A DNA stretch of 13,715 nucleotides from an uncultured Mesorhizobium sp. (GCA_937958475.1 CALFXR010000010.1:1-13715), one strand, 5' to 3'; counted from the stretch's first letter, positions 1 to 9,497 are shown. A program made the numbers and translations. The notes: generated by a model not told the origin, from the letters alone.

Positions 1-41
1 GATGCCGGCAGGCAGGTGAGGGGCGGCGCCGGCCTTCATTG

Positions 42-95
42 CCCCGTCCTCATCCAGAGGTGCGAGCGGAGCGAGCCTCGAAGGACGAGGGCGGC
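42..95. repeat. Imperfect palindromic repeat (REP-like) 3' of the glycerate kinase gene
   Basis: The outer arms CCTCATCC (48-55) and GGACGAGG (83-90) pair with one G-T wobble. Inner arms GAGG (57-60) and CCTC (76-79) continue the stem, and the loop carries GCGAGC twice (62-67 and 71-76). The element lies just past the stop codon of the minus-strand glycerate kinase gene, so its transcript could fold there as a terminator or 3'-end stabiliser. From memory, the wording of the palindrome resembles dispersed intergenic repeats common in rhizobial genomes. Only one copy is visible here, so the repeat-family assignment is inference. Confidence 0.5.
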
Positions 96-98
96 CCT

Positions 99-1382
99 TC
101 ACCGTACCAGGATCGCCCGGAAATCGTTGACGTTGGTGCCGGTCGGGCCGGGCGAGAACAGGTCGCCCGCCGCGGCGAAGGCGGTGAAGGCGTCGTTGCC
201 GGCGAGGGCGGCCCTGGCGTCGAGGCCCGCGGCGCGCATGCGCGAAACCGACGTGCCGTCGGCGAAGGCGCCGGCATTGTCCTCCGAACCGTCGATGCCG
301 TCGGTGTCGGCGGCGAGCGCCTCGATGCCCGCCAGCCCGTCGATGCAGAGCGCGAAGGAGAGCAGGAACTCGCTGTTGCGCCCGCCCCTGCCGACGACCC
401 GGCCGCCGCTTGCGCCGCGCAGCGTCACCGTGGTCTCGCCGCCCGACAGGATCACGACCGGCTTCGTGAAAGGCCGGTCCTTCGCCGCCACCTCGCGGGC
501 GATCGCGGCATGAACGACGCCGACGTCGCGCGCCTCGCCCTCGATGGAATCGGAGAGGATGACGGCCGCGATCCCTTGCACCCCGGCGGTTTCGGCCGCG
601 GCCTCCAGCGACCGCGCCGCCGAGGCGATCACCGCGACCGTGTTGCGCGAGAAGCGCGGATCGTCCGGCCGCGGCGCGTCGGCCCCGGGCGAGGCGAGAT
701 GCGCCATGACGGCCGCCGGCAGCTTCATCGCATACGCCGCGACGATGGCGAGCGCGTCCTCTCGGGTCGTTTGGTCGGGCACCGTCGGCCCGGACGCCAC
801 CAGCGCCGGGTCGTCGCCGGGAATGTCGGAGACGACCAGCGTGACGACGCGCGCCGGGTATGCGGCGGCCGCCAGCCGGCCGCCCTTGATCGCCGAGACG
901 TGCTTGCGCACCGCGTTCATCGCCGCGATCGGCGCGCCCGAGGCGAGCAGCGCCCGGTTCACCGCGATCTCGTCGTCGAGCGTGAGTTCTCCCGCCGGCG
1001 CCGGCAGCAGCGCCGAGCCGCCGCCGCAGATGAGCGCGACGACGAGGTCGTCCTCGCAAAGGCCGGAGACCCGCTCCATCAGGCGCCGCGCCGCCGCCAG
1101 CCCGGCCTGGTCGGGGACCGGATGCGCCGCCTCGAGCACCTCGATCCGGTCGCAGGGTGCGGCGTATCCGTATCGGGTCACCACCGTGCCTTCGAGCGGC
1201 CCGTCCCAGGCCTTCTCGAACGCCGCCGCCATCTGTGCTGCACCCTTGCCGGCGCCCACCACGATCGTGCGCCCCTTCGGCCGCGCCGGCAGGTGGTCCC
1301 TGATCGTGATCTCCGGATCGGCGGCGGCGACCGCCGCATCGAAAAGGGCGGTGAGGAAGGCCTTGGCGTCCAGCTCGCTCAT
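99..1382 (-). CDS. Glycerate 2-kinase, MOFRL family (often annotated hydroxypyruvate reductase TtuD)
   Basis: The 427-residue protein fits the DUF4147 plus MOFRL glycerate kinase family, which phosphorylates D-glycerate to 2-phosphoglycerate with ATP in the cytoplasm. Visible motifs are VGAGKGAAQMA (42-52), ICGGGSALLPAP (118-129), a SDIPGDDP loop followed by ASGPTVPD (185-203), and in the C-terminal MOFRL part GGETTVT, GRGGRNSEF, DTDGIDGSEDNAGA and PTGTNVNDF. The ATG at 1382 is chosen because GGGGGAGGG (1388-1396) lies 5 nt upstream; the reading frame stays open further up but without family sequence. It is the third gene of a puuD-guaD-kinase operon, 49 nt after guaD. In ureide breakdown, glyoxylate can be converted to glycerate, so this kinase would return that carbon to glycolysis; this link is inferred from position. 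Homologues are named ttuD or gckA, so no symbol is given. Confidence 0.9.
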   Translation of the reverse strand: MSELDAKAFLTALFDAAVAAADPEITIRDHLPARPKGRTIVVGAGKGAAQMAAAFEKAWDGPLEGTVVTRYGYAAPCDRIEVLEAAHPVPDQAGLAAARRLMERVSGLCEDDLVVALICGGGSALLPAPAGELTLDDEIAVNRALLASGAPIAAMNAVRKHVSAIKGGRLAAAAYPARVVTLVVSDIPGDDPALVASGPTVPDQTTREDALAIVAAYAMKLPAAVMAHLASPGADAPRPDDPRFSRNTVAVIASAARSLEAAAETAGVQGIAAVILSDSIEGEARDVGVVHAAIAREVAAKDRPFTKPVVILSGGETTVTLRGASGGRVVGRGGRNSEFLLSFALCIDGLAGIEALAADTDGIDGSEDNAGAFADGTSVSRMRAAGLDARAALAGNDAFTAFAAAGDLFSPGPTGTNVNDFRAILVR

Positions 1383-1431
1383 CGTGTCCCTCCCCCGGCG
1401 CGGCGCGGCAGGCCCGCCTGCGGCCCGGCGT

Positions 1432-2763
1432 TTACACCGGCGCGGCGGCCAGCCCGTCGAGCACGCTCTTCGCCGGCCGCCCCGACACATAGGTCTCGAC
1501 CACGGCGCGGTCGTCGCCCAGCGTCTGCAGCAGGAACAGTTCCTCCGCAAGGCTGGTCATGCGCTCGCGGCGGATGCGCATCGCCGGCGTCGCCCCGGAA
1601 TCGAGCACGACCAGGTCGGCGTCGCTTCCTACGTCCAGCGTGCCGATGCGGTTCGACAGCGACAGCGCCTCGGCGTTGCCGCGCGTCGCCTGCCAGAACG
1701 AGCCGAGCGGATCGAGCTTCTCGCCGGAGAGCGCGATCGCCTTGTAGCCCTCGTCCATGGTGCGCAGCATCGAATAGTTGGTACCGCCGCCGACATCCGT
1801 TGCGATTCCCGTGCGCAGCGGCCGGCCGCGCCGCCGGTAGCGCTGGTAGTCGAACAGGCCGGAGCCGAGGAACAGGTTCGACGTCGGGCAGAACACGGCG
1901 ACCGAGCCGCTGTCCGACAGCGCATCCGCCTCGCGCTCGGAAAGATGGATGCAGTGGCCGAACAGCGCGCGCCGTCCGAGCAGCCCGTAGCGCTCGTAGA
2001 CGTCGGTGTAGTCGCGCGCCTCGGGGTAGAGCTCGAGCGTGAAGGCGATCTCGGCGTGGTTTTCCGAAAGATGCGTCTGCATGTGCAGGTCGGGATGCTC
2101 GCGCATCAGCGCCCCGGCCACCTCCATCTGCTCCGGCGTCGAGGTGATGGCGAAGCGCGGCGTCACCGCATAGAGCTGTCGCCCCTTGCCGTGCCAGGCG
2201 GCGATCAGCGCCTTCGTGTCGTCATAGGCCGACTGCGGCGTGTCGCGCAGCCCGTCCGGCGCGTTGCGGTCCATCATCACCTTGCCGGCGACTGTCAGCA
2301 TGTCGCGCGCATGCGCCGCGGAAAAGAACGCTTCCGCAGACGGCCGGTGCACCGAGCAGTAGGCGGCGACCGTCGTCGTGCCCTGGCGGACCAATTCGTC
2401 GAGGAACAGGCCGGCGATGCGCCGCGCATGGTCCGGATCGGAGAAGCGCGTCTCTTCCGGAAAAGTGTACTTGTTGAGCCAGTCGAGCAGTTCGGCGCCG
2501 TAGCTGGCGATCACCTGCATCTGCGGCATGTGCGCATGGGTGTCGATCAGGCCCGGCAGGATCAGGTTCGGCCGGTGGTCGATGATCTCGGCGTCCGCGC
2601 CGGCTTGCGCTTCCACCTCGGCATAGGCGCCCGCGGCGACGATCCGCCCGCCCTCGAGCAGAAGCCCGCCGTCTTCCTCGTAGCGCAGCGCCGAAAGGTC
2701 GTCGACGCCGTCCGGCCGCCTGAGAAAGGTGAGCGTGCGCCCGCGCAGCACGAGCCGCGTCAT
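1432..2763 (-). CDS. guaD: Guanine deaminase
   Basis: The 443-residue amidohydrolase converts guanine to xanthine and ammonia in the cytoplasm, feeding xanthine dehydrogenase. The metal-site residues of the family are present: THAH with H76 and H78 in the PGLIDTHAHMPQ motif, H231 in QTHLSEN, H270 in FGHCIHL, and D323 in ATDVGGG. The PQMQ sequence after the first His pair and the TDVGGG segment are typical of guanine deaminase rather than chlorohydrolases or cytosine deaminase. Length matches the bacterial family. The start ATG overlaps the puuD stop codon (ATGA, 2760-2763), so translation is probably coupled; a GAAGAGG lies about 10 nt upstream inside puuD. Confidence 0.95.
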   Translation of the reverse strand: MTRLVLRGRTLTFLRRPDGVDDLSALRYEEDGGLLLEGGRIVAAGAYAEVEAQAGADAEIIDHRPNLILPGLIDTHAHMPQMQVIASYGAELLDWLNKYTFPEETRFSDPDHARRIAGLFLDELVRQGTTTVAAYCSVHRPSAEAFFSAAHARDMLTVAGKVMMDRNAPDGLRDTPQSAYDDTKALIAAWHGKGRQLYAVTPRFAITSTPEQMEVAGALMREHPDLHMQTHLSENHAEIAFTLELYPEARDYTDVYERYGLLGRRALFGHCIHLSEREADALSDSGSVAVFCPTSNLFLGSGLFDYQRYRRRGRPLRTGIATDVGGGTNYSMLRTMDEGYKAIALSGEKLDPLGSFWQATRGNAEALSLSNRIGTLDVGSDADLVVLDSGATPAMRIRRERMTSLAEELFLLQTLGDDRAVVETYVSGRPAKSVLDGLAAAPV

Positions 2764-3980
2764 CGGGCGCGCGCCTCTTCGTACCAGGCGACGATCAGCG
2801 CGCGCTCTTCCGGCGTGACGAAGGTGACGTTGCCGGGAGGCATGGCATGACTGCGCCCGGCCTGCAGGTAGATCTCGCGCGCATGCTCGGCGATGCCCTC
2901 TTCGGTCTCCAGCACGACGTTCTTCGGCGCGTGGTAGATGCCGTCATAGCCCGGCTCGGCGGCGTGGCACATGGCGCAGCGGCCGAGCACCGTGTCGCGC
3001 ACCGCCGGGAAGTGGGCGGAGGCGATGAAGGCCTCGCCGGCGGCCGAAACCTTCGCCTCGCCGGTCAGCACCTTCGGCACCGTCGACAGCCAGATGACGA
3101 CGACGAACAGCACCGCCGCGGCGAGCCAGGTCCAGGTCGGGTTGCCCTTCCTGGCGTGCACCGTGTTGAAGTAGTGGCGGATCAGCACGCCGATGATGAA
3201 GATGATCGAGGCGATGACCCAGTTGAACTCGGTCGCGAAGGCGAGCGGGTAGTGGTTGGAGAGCATCAGGAACACGACCGGCAGCGTCAGGTAGTTGTTG
3301 TGCAGCGACCGGGTCTTGGCGATCTTGCCGTATTTCGGGTCGGGCTTGCGCCCGGCGATCAGGTCGGCAACCACGATCTTCTGGTTGGGGATGATGATCA
3401 TGAAGACGTTGGCCGACATGATCGTCGCGGTGAAGGCGCCGAGGTGCAGGAAGGCGGCGCGGCCGGTGAACAGCTGCGTGTAGCCCCAGGCCATGGCCAC
3501 CAGGATGGCGTAGAGCACCAGCATCAGCGTCGTGTCGTTGCCGCCGAGCGGCGACTTGCAGAGCAGGTCGTAGAGGATCCAGCCGAGCGCGATCGACGCG
3601 AGCGATATGCCGATCGCCACCGGGGCCGAGACGTCGAGCACGTTGCGATCGATGAGGAACAGGTCGGCGCCGGCGTAGTAGACCACGCACAGCAGCGCGA
3701 AGCCGGTCAGCCAGGTCGAATAGGCCTCCCACTTGAACCAGGTCAGGTGCTCCGGCATCTGCGCCGGCGCCACGAGATACTTCTGGACGTGGTAGAAGCC
3801 GCCGCCGTGGACCTGCCATTCCTCGCCATGGGCGCCGGCCGGTAGGCCCGGCCGCTGCCGCAGCCCGAGGTCGAGCGCGACGAAATAGAAGGACGAGCCG
3901 ATCCAGGCGATGCCGGTGATGACGTGCAGCCAGCGGATGGCGAAGCTCAGCCAGTCCCAGAAGATCGCGAAATCCATCAT
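2760..3980 (-). CDS. puuD: Urate hydroxylase PuuD (membrane protein with C-terminal cytochrome c domain)
   Basis: The 406-residue protein matches PuuD, the integral-membrane enzyme that oxidises urate to 5-hydroxyisourate in bacteria lacking cofactor-free uricase. It passes electrons to a haem c rather than making H2O2. The N-terminal urate-oxidase region opens with a WLHVITGIAWIGSSFYFV-type segment (about 17-34). I count eight hydrophobic segments, at roughly 10-35, 86-105, 119-139, 151-171, 177-197, 228-247, 252-272 and 283-303. The C-terminal cytochrome c domain (about 310-406) has the haem motif CAMCH (C335, C338, H339) and a likely distal ligand M380 in AMPPGN. The start is the ATG at 3980, with GAGGG 7 nt upstream; a GTG at 3998 would add six residues. 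It is first in the operon and divergent from the LysR gene. It shares four bases with guaD. Confidence 0.94.
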   Translation of the reverse strand: MMDFAIFWDWLSFAIRWLHVITGIAWIGSSFYFVALDLGLRQRPGLPAGAHGEEWQVHGGGFYHVQKYLVAPAQMPEHLTWFKWEAYSTWLTGFALLCVVYYAGADLFLIDRNVLDVSAPVAIGISLASIALGWILYDLLCKSPLGGNDTTLMLVLYAILVAMAWGYTQLFTGRAAFLHLGAFTATIMSANVFMIIIPNQKIVVADLIAGRKPDPKYGKIAKTRSLHNNYLTLPVVFLMLSNHYPLAFATEFNWVIASIIFIIGVLIRHYFNTVHARKGNPTWTWLAAAVLFVVVIWLSTVPKVLTGEAKVSAAGEAFIASAHFPAVRDTVLGRCAMCHAAEPGYDGIYHAPKNVVLETEEGIAEHAREIYLQAGRSHAMPPGNVTFVTPEERALIVAWYEEARAR

Positions 3981-3987
3981 GCCGCCG

Positions 3988-3992
3988 CCCTC
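3988..3992 (-). promoter_or_regulatory. Ribosome binding site for puuD
   Basis: GAGGG on the minus strand sits 7 nt before the tandem ATG ATG at 3980 and 3977. It favours 3980 over the upstream GTG at 3998, which would place this sequence inside the coding region. Confidence 0.5.
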
Positions 3993-4059
3993 GCGCACTT
4001 CGACCCAGGTGACTTTACGGCCTGCGGCGCAATCGAAAAGGGCCCGCCGTCGCGATGAC

Positions 4060-4078
4060 TTTCAAAAAAAAATGGAAA
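4060..4078. promoter_or_regulatory. Candidate LysR-type operator, TTTC-N11-GAAA
   Basis: TTTC (4060-4063) and GAAA (4075-4078) form an inverted repeat separated by 11 bases, the last nine As and TG forming the spacer. LysR-family regulators usually bind T-N11-A-type dyads located between their own gene and a divergent target, and this is the clearest such dyad in the gap. The arms are short and A/T-rich, so chance is a real alternative. Confidence 0.3.
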
Positions 4079-4130
4079 ATACTACCTTGGCGAAAACATA
4101 AGCCGCCTCACAGTCCCGCACGGTCCGCGC

Positions 4131-5051
4131 ATGGCCTATCTCGACAACATCGCCGTCTTCGTCCGCGTCGTCGAGTTGGGCAACCTGTCGGCGGCGGGCC
4201 GCGACATGCGCATCTCGCCGGCCGTCGCTTCCAACCGCATCAAGGAACTGGAGAAGCACCTCGGCGTGCGCCTGTTCAACCGCACGACCCGCCAGCTGAT
4301 GCCGACCGAGCACGGCAACGTCTTCTACAGCGGCGCCAAGCAGGTGCTCGACGCCATCACCGAGGCGGAAGCCGCGGTCAGCGCGCTGTCCGGCCAGCCG
4401 CGCGGCACCATCCGCGTCACCGCCCCGCTCGGCCTCGGCCGCCGCCTGATCGCGTCCGGCATCCCGGATTTCCACGACCGCTTCCCCGACATCGAGGTGC
4501 GCCTGCGGCTGTCCGACCACAATGTCGACATCCTGCGCGAGGGCATCGACGTCGCCTTCAAGCTCGGCGTGATCGAGGATTCCAGCCTGCGCATGCGCGG
4601 CATCATGGAATGCGAGCGGGTCCTGGTGGCTTCGCCCGCCTATCTCGCCGCCCGCGGCGAGCCGACCGAGCCGGGCGAACTGACCGGCCGCAGGCACGAT
4701 TGCCTGATGCTGCGTTATCCCGGCATGCGCGAGCACAGCTGGACGCTGCGTACGCCGGCCGGCATCGCCAAGCTCGACGTCCACGGCCCCTTCGATTCCG
4801 ACGACGGCGACGTGCTGACCGGCTGGGCGCTGTCGGGACGCGGCATCGTCAACAAGCCGCGCTTCGAGGTCGAGCCCTTCATCCGCGACCGCCGGCTGAA
4901 CGTGATCCTCCCCGACACACCGCCCACCCCGGTGCAACTCGCCGCCGTCTATCCCCACAAGAAGCTGCAGGACCCGAAGGTGCGGCTCCTGCTCGACTTC
5001 ATGGCCGAGCGCTGCCAGCGCCTGATCCGCAATCTCCTGGCCGGCCGGTAG
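4131..5051 (+). CDS. LysR-family transcriptional regulator
   Basis: The 306-residue protein has the LysR layout. An N-terminal winged helix-turn-helix spans about residues 3-62, with LSAAGRDMRISPAVASNRIKEL (helix-turn-helix, 19-40) and the following LGVRLFNRTTRQLMPTEHG. A periplasmic-binding-like effector domain runs from about 90 to 295, beginning GTIRVTAPLGLGRR. The effector domain looks like the CrgA/DmlR-like subgroup. It is transcribed away from puuD, the usual arrangement for a LysR protein controlling its divergent neighbour, so it is a good candidate regulator of puuD-guaD-kinase and perhaps of the whole locus. The ligand is unknown; urate, xanthine or a ureide are guesses from context. 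The start is the only ATG that gives the canonical N-terminus, though no clear ribosome site precedes it. Confidence 0.9.
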   Translation: MAYLDNIAVFVRVVELGNLSAAGRDMRISPAVASNRIKELEKHLGVRLFNRTTRQLMPTEHGNVFYSGAKQVLDAITEAEAAVSALSGQPRGTIRVTAPLGLGRRLIASGIPDFHDRFPDIEVRLRLSDHNVDILREGIDVAFKLGVIEDSSLRMRGIMECERVLVASPAYLAARGEPTEPGELTGRRHDCLMLRYPGMREHSWTLRTPAGIAKLDVHGPFDSDDGDVLTGWALSGRGIVNKPRFEVEPFIRDRRLNVILPDTPPTPVQLAAVYPHKKLQDPKVRLLLDFMAERCQRLIRNLLAGR

Positions 5052-5154
5052 CGGCATGGTCGCGCGCCGGCGCCGCGTTCTTGATGCAGGACAAGGCCGG
5101 CCGAGCCCACGCCGCTAGTGTCCGCTCCCTGGGACTGAGACGGGGGCGCGAGAC

Positions 5155-6237
5155 ATGCCGATGGTTTCGAGGCGGAATCTGCTGTTTTCGGGCGGCGCGG
5201 CGCTCGCCCTGCCCGCGGCGGGTTGCGGCGGCGGCCCCGACCCTTGGGACGAGGCGGCGGCCGAGACCTGGGCGACGCTCGCCGCCGACGCCGGGATGGC
5301 CGAACTCGTCCGCTACGCCACGCTCGCCGCCAACAGCCACAATACGCAGCCCTGGCGCTTCTCCACGACGGAGAACGCCGTGACGATCCTTCCCGACCTC
5401 GCGCGCCGTACGCCCGTCGTCGATCCCGACGACCATCACCTCTTCGTCAGCCTGGGCTGCGCCGCCGAGAACCTTTCGATCGCCGCCGAGGCGCGCGGAC
5501 GGCGCGCCACGGTCGGCTTCGACCCGACCGGCGACGGCAGCGTCGCGATCGCTCTGGAGCCTGCGCCGGCGGCCGAGACGCCGCTGTTCGTGGCCATCCC
5601 CGAACGCCAGTGCACGCGCTCCGAGTTCGACGGCCGCGCCGTGCCCGCCGGCGATCTCGCCCAGATCGCGGAAGCCGCCCGCGTCGACGGCGTCGACGTC
5701 GTCATGATCGCCGATCCCTCGCGCATGGACGCCGTCCTCGACTACGTGGTCGCCGGCAACACCCGCCAGGTCGAGGATCCGGCCTTCGTCGCCGAGCTGA
5801 CGCAATGGCTGCGCTTCAACGCCGGTCATGCCGCGGAAACCCGCGACGGCCTCTATTCGGCAGCGTCGGGCAACCCGACGACGCCGGCCTGGCTCGGCCG
5901 GCTCGTCTTCCCGTGGATCTTCTCCGCCGGGTCGGAGAACGACCGCTACAGCCGGCAGATCCGCTCCTCCGCGGGCATCGCCATTTTCGTGGCGCGCGAG
6001 GAGGGCAAGGCCGGCTGGGTGTCGGTCGGCCGCAGCTACCAGCGCTTCGCCCTGCAGGCGACTGCGCTCGGCATCCGCAACGCCTTCGTCAACCAGCCGG
6101 TCGAGGTGCCGGAGGTACGCGCCGAATTCGCGAAATGGCTGGGTCTCGGCCGCCGCCCGGACCTCGTGGTCCGCTACGGCTACGCCCCGCCGATGCCGAA
6201 GTCCCTGCGCCGGCCGGTGACCGAAATCATGGCCTGA
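5155..6237 (+). CDS. Exported nitroreductase-like (Acg-type) flavoprotein with Tat/lipoprotein-like signal
   Basis: This 360-residue protein resembles Acg-type, FMN-binding nitroreductase-fold proteins. The characteristic AANSHNTQPWRF lies at about 58-69, a RQCTRSEFDGR-type segment follows mid-protein, and the C-terminal part GRSYQRFALQATALGI resembles the flavin-site region. The N-terminus reads SRRNLLF (5-11), then a short hydrophobic stretch and LPAAGC (C24), which suggests a Tat signal and possible lipidation at Cys24. The Ala at -3 makes the lipobox imperfect. Substrate and partner are unknown. It lies 103 nt after the LysR gene on the same strand and converges on xdhC, so it may be co-transcribed with the regulator or independent. 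The start could be the ATG at 5155 or the one at 5161; neither has a strong ribosome site. No purine step is known to need such a protein. Confidence 0.75.
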   Translation: MPMVSRRNLLFSGGAALALPAAGCGGGPDPWDEAAAETWATLAADAGMAELVRYATLAANSHNTQPWRFSTTENAVTILPDLARRTPVVDPDDHHLFVSLGCAAENLSIAAEARGRRATVGFDPTGDGSVAIALEPAPAAETPLFVAIPERQCTRSEFDGRAVPAGDLAQIAEAARVDGVDVVMIADPSRMDAVLDYVVAGNTRQVEDPAFVAELTQWLRFNAGHAAETRDGLYSAASGNPTTPAWLGRLVFPWIFSAGSENDRYSRQIRSSAGIAIFVAREEGKAGWVSVGRSYQRFALQATALGIRNAFVNQPVEVPEVRAEFAKWLGLGRRPDLVVRYGYAPPMPKSLRRPVTEIMA

Positions 6238-6258
6238 GCGCGGCGGCCGTTTCAGGCC
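6231..6258. terminator. Perfect inverted repeat made from both stop codons of convergent genes
   Basis: GGCCTGA (6231-6237) and TCAGGCC (6252-6258) are exact reverse complements separated by 14 nt. The left arm is the last Ala codon plus TGA of the nitroreductase-like gene. The right arm is the same on the opposite strand for xdhC. RNA from either strand could form a 7-bp stem, so a bidirectional terminator is possible. There is no long U-run on either side, which weakens the case for intrinsic termination. Confidence 0.4.
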
Positions 6259-7115
6259 TCCGGGACCGTCTCCGGCCCAGCCTCACCGTTCCTCCGCACC
6301 AGCGCCGCGACGATCTCGGCGGCCGCGAGCGCCGCGATCACGGCAGGGCGCTTGTCCTTCACCGTCTCGCCGCCGATCGGGCTGACGAGGCGCGCCAGCC
6401 TGGCCTCGCCGCAGCCGGCGGTCTTCAGGTACCAGCTGCGGAAGGTCGCCCGCTTGGTCTTCGAGCCGATCATGCCGACATAGGCTGCGTCCTCGCGGTT
6501 TAGCGCCTCCGCGACGATGAGGAAGTCGAGCGCGTGGTCGTGGGTGAGCACGACATAGGCCGCACCTGCGGGCGCTTCGCGGACCATCTCCTCCGGAACC
6601 GGGGTCAGTCTCGTCTCGACGCCGGGCGGCATGTCGTCCAGCGCCTCGGCGCGCGTCTCGACCACGACCGTGCGAACCGGCAGAAGCGCCAGGGCCGCCG
6701 CGAGCGCATGGCCGACATGCCCCCCGCCGAAGACGAGCGCGGTCGGATTCCCGGCGTCCTCCCGCTCGGCGCGGCGCATCACCGCCTCGCGCAGCGTCTT
6801 GTCAAGGCGGCGCACGGAGACGCTCACCCGCCCGCCGCAGCACTGGCCGATCTCGGGGCCGAGGGGAACGTCGAGGATCGCGGAAGCGTGGGGAACATCC
6901 GTCTGGTCCGTCCTGGCGCCGAGCAGCGCGCGGGCCCTGTCGATGGCCATGAACTCGAGCTGTCCGCCGCCGATCGTGCCGTAGGTTTTTTCCGGCGAGA
7001 CGATCATCCAGGCGCCGGCCTCGCGCGGCGTCGAGCCGAGCGCTTCGGCGACCTCGACCAGCGCCGCGTCGGGCGCGGCGTCGAGGAAGCGTGAGAGACC
7101 GACGAGCGAAGACAT
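6252..7115 (-). CDS. xdhC: Xanthine dehydrogenase accessory protein XdhC
   Basis: The 287-residue protein is a full-length XdhC, which binds molybdenum cofactor, promotes its sulfuration and inserts it into the XdhB subunit without being part of the final enzyme. Residues 44-54 (TYGTIGGGQLE) and QCCGG (91-95) are the family's N-terminal motifs. A Rossmann-like region begins FGGGHVGHALA (129-139), and THDHALDF (191-198) with MIGSKTKR (215-222) are also typical. It is the last gene of the uraH-xdhA-xdhB-xdhC operon, 32 nt after xdhB. The ATG at 7115 gives the canonical N-terminus; the frame is open far upstream, but that reading lies over xdhB on the same strand in another frame and is not family sequence. 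The preceding bases show no clear ribosome site. Confidence 0.93.
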   Translation of the reverse strand: MSSLVGLSRFLDAAPDAALVEVAEALGSTPREAGAWMIVSPEKTYGTIGGGQLEFMAIDRARALLGARTDQTDVPHASAILDVPLGPEIGQCCGGRVSVSVRRLDKTLREAVMRRAEREDAGNPTALVFGGGHVGHALAAALALLPVRTVVVETRAEALDDMPPGVETRLTPVPEEMVREAPAGAAYVVLTHDHALDFLIVAEALNREDAAYVGMIGSKTKRATFRSWYLKTAGCGEARLARLVSPIGGETVKDKRPAVIAALAAAEIVAALVRRNGEAGPETVPEA

Positions 7116-7147
7116 GACGAGAAGATAGCGCCCACCGAGCCCGGCGG

Positions 7148-9496
<2,349 letters not shown>

Positions 9497-9497
9497 C

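Larger units (their letters stand above)
3981..4130. promoter_or_regulatory. Divergent puuD/lysR intergenic region
   Basis: This 150-bp gap between the divergent puuD and LysR start codons must carry both promoters if each is independently transcribed. Its centre (about 4057-4105) is much richer in A/T than the flanking genes and includes nine consecutive A residues (4064-4072). On the minus strand a TTGAAA (4065-4060) resembles a -35 box, but no convincing -10 lies 16-18 nt further on. No strong Shine-Dalgarno is seen before the LysR ATG. The promoter role is inferred from arrangement. Confidence 0.5.

Noticed and set aside
39..2850. Very long plus-strand open frames (667 and 768 codons) opposite the kinase and guaD genes
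   Set aside because: They are antisense to well-recognised genes, are rich in Arg, Ala and Pro, show no family motifs, and are expected when third positions are nearly always G or C.
3981..4130. Purine riboswitch upstream of puuD
   Set aside because: No conserved purine-aptamer core or supporting stem pattern is apparent on either strand; a protein regulator is encoded alongside.
5052..5154. Possible terminator between the LysR gene and the nitroreductase-like gene (self-complementary GCGCCGGCGC at 5064-5073)
   Set aside because: The palindrome has no loop and no following T-run, so it cannot be called a terminator.
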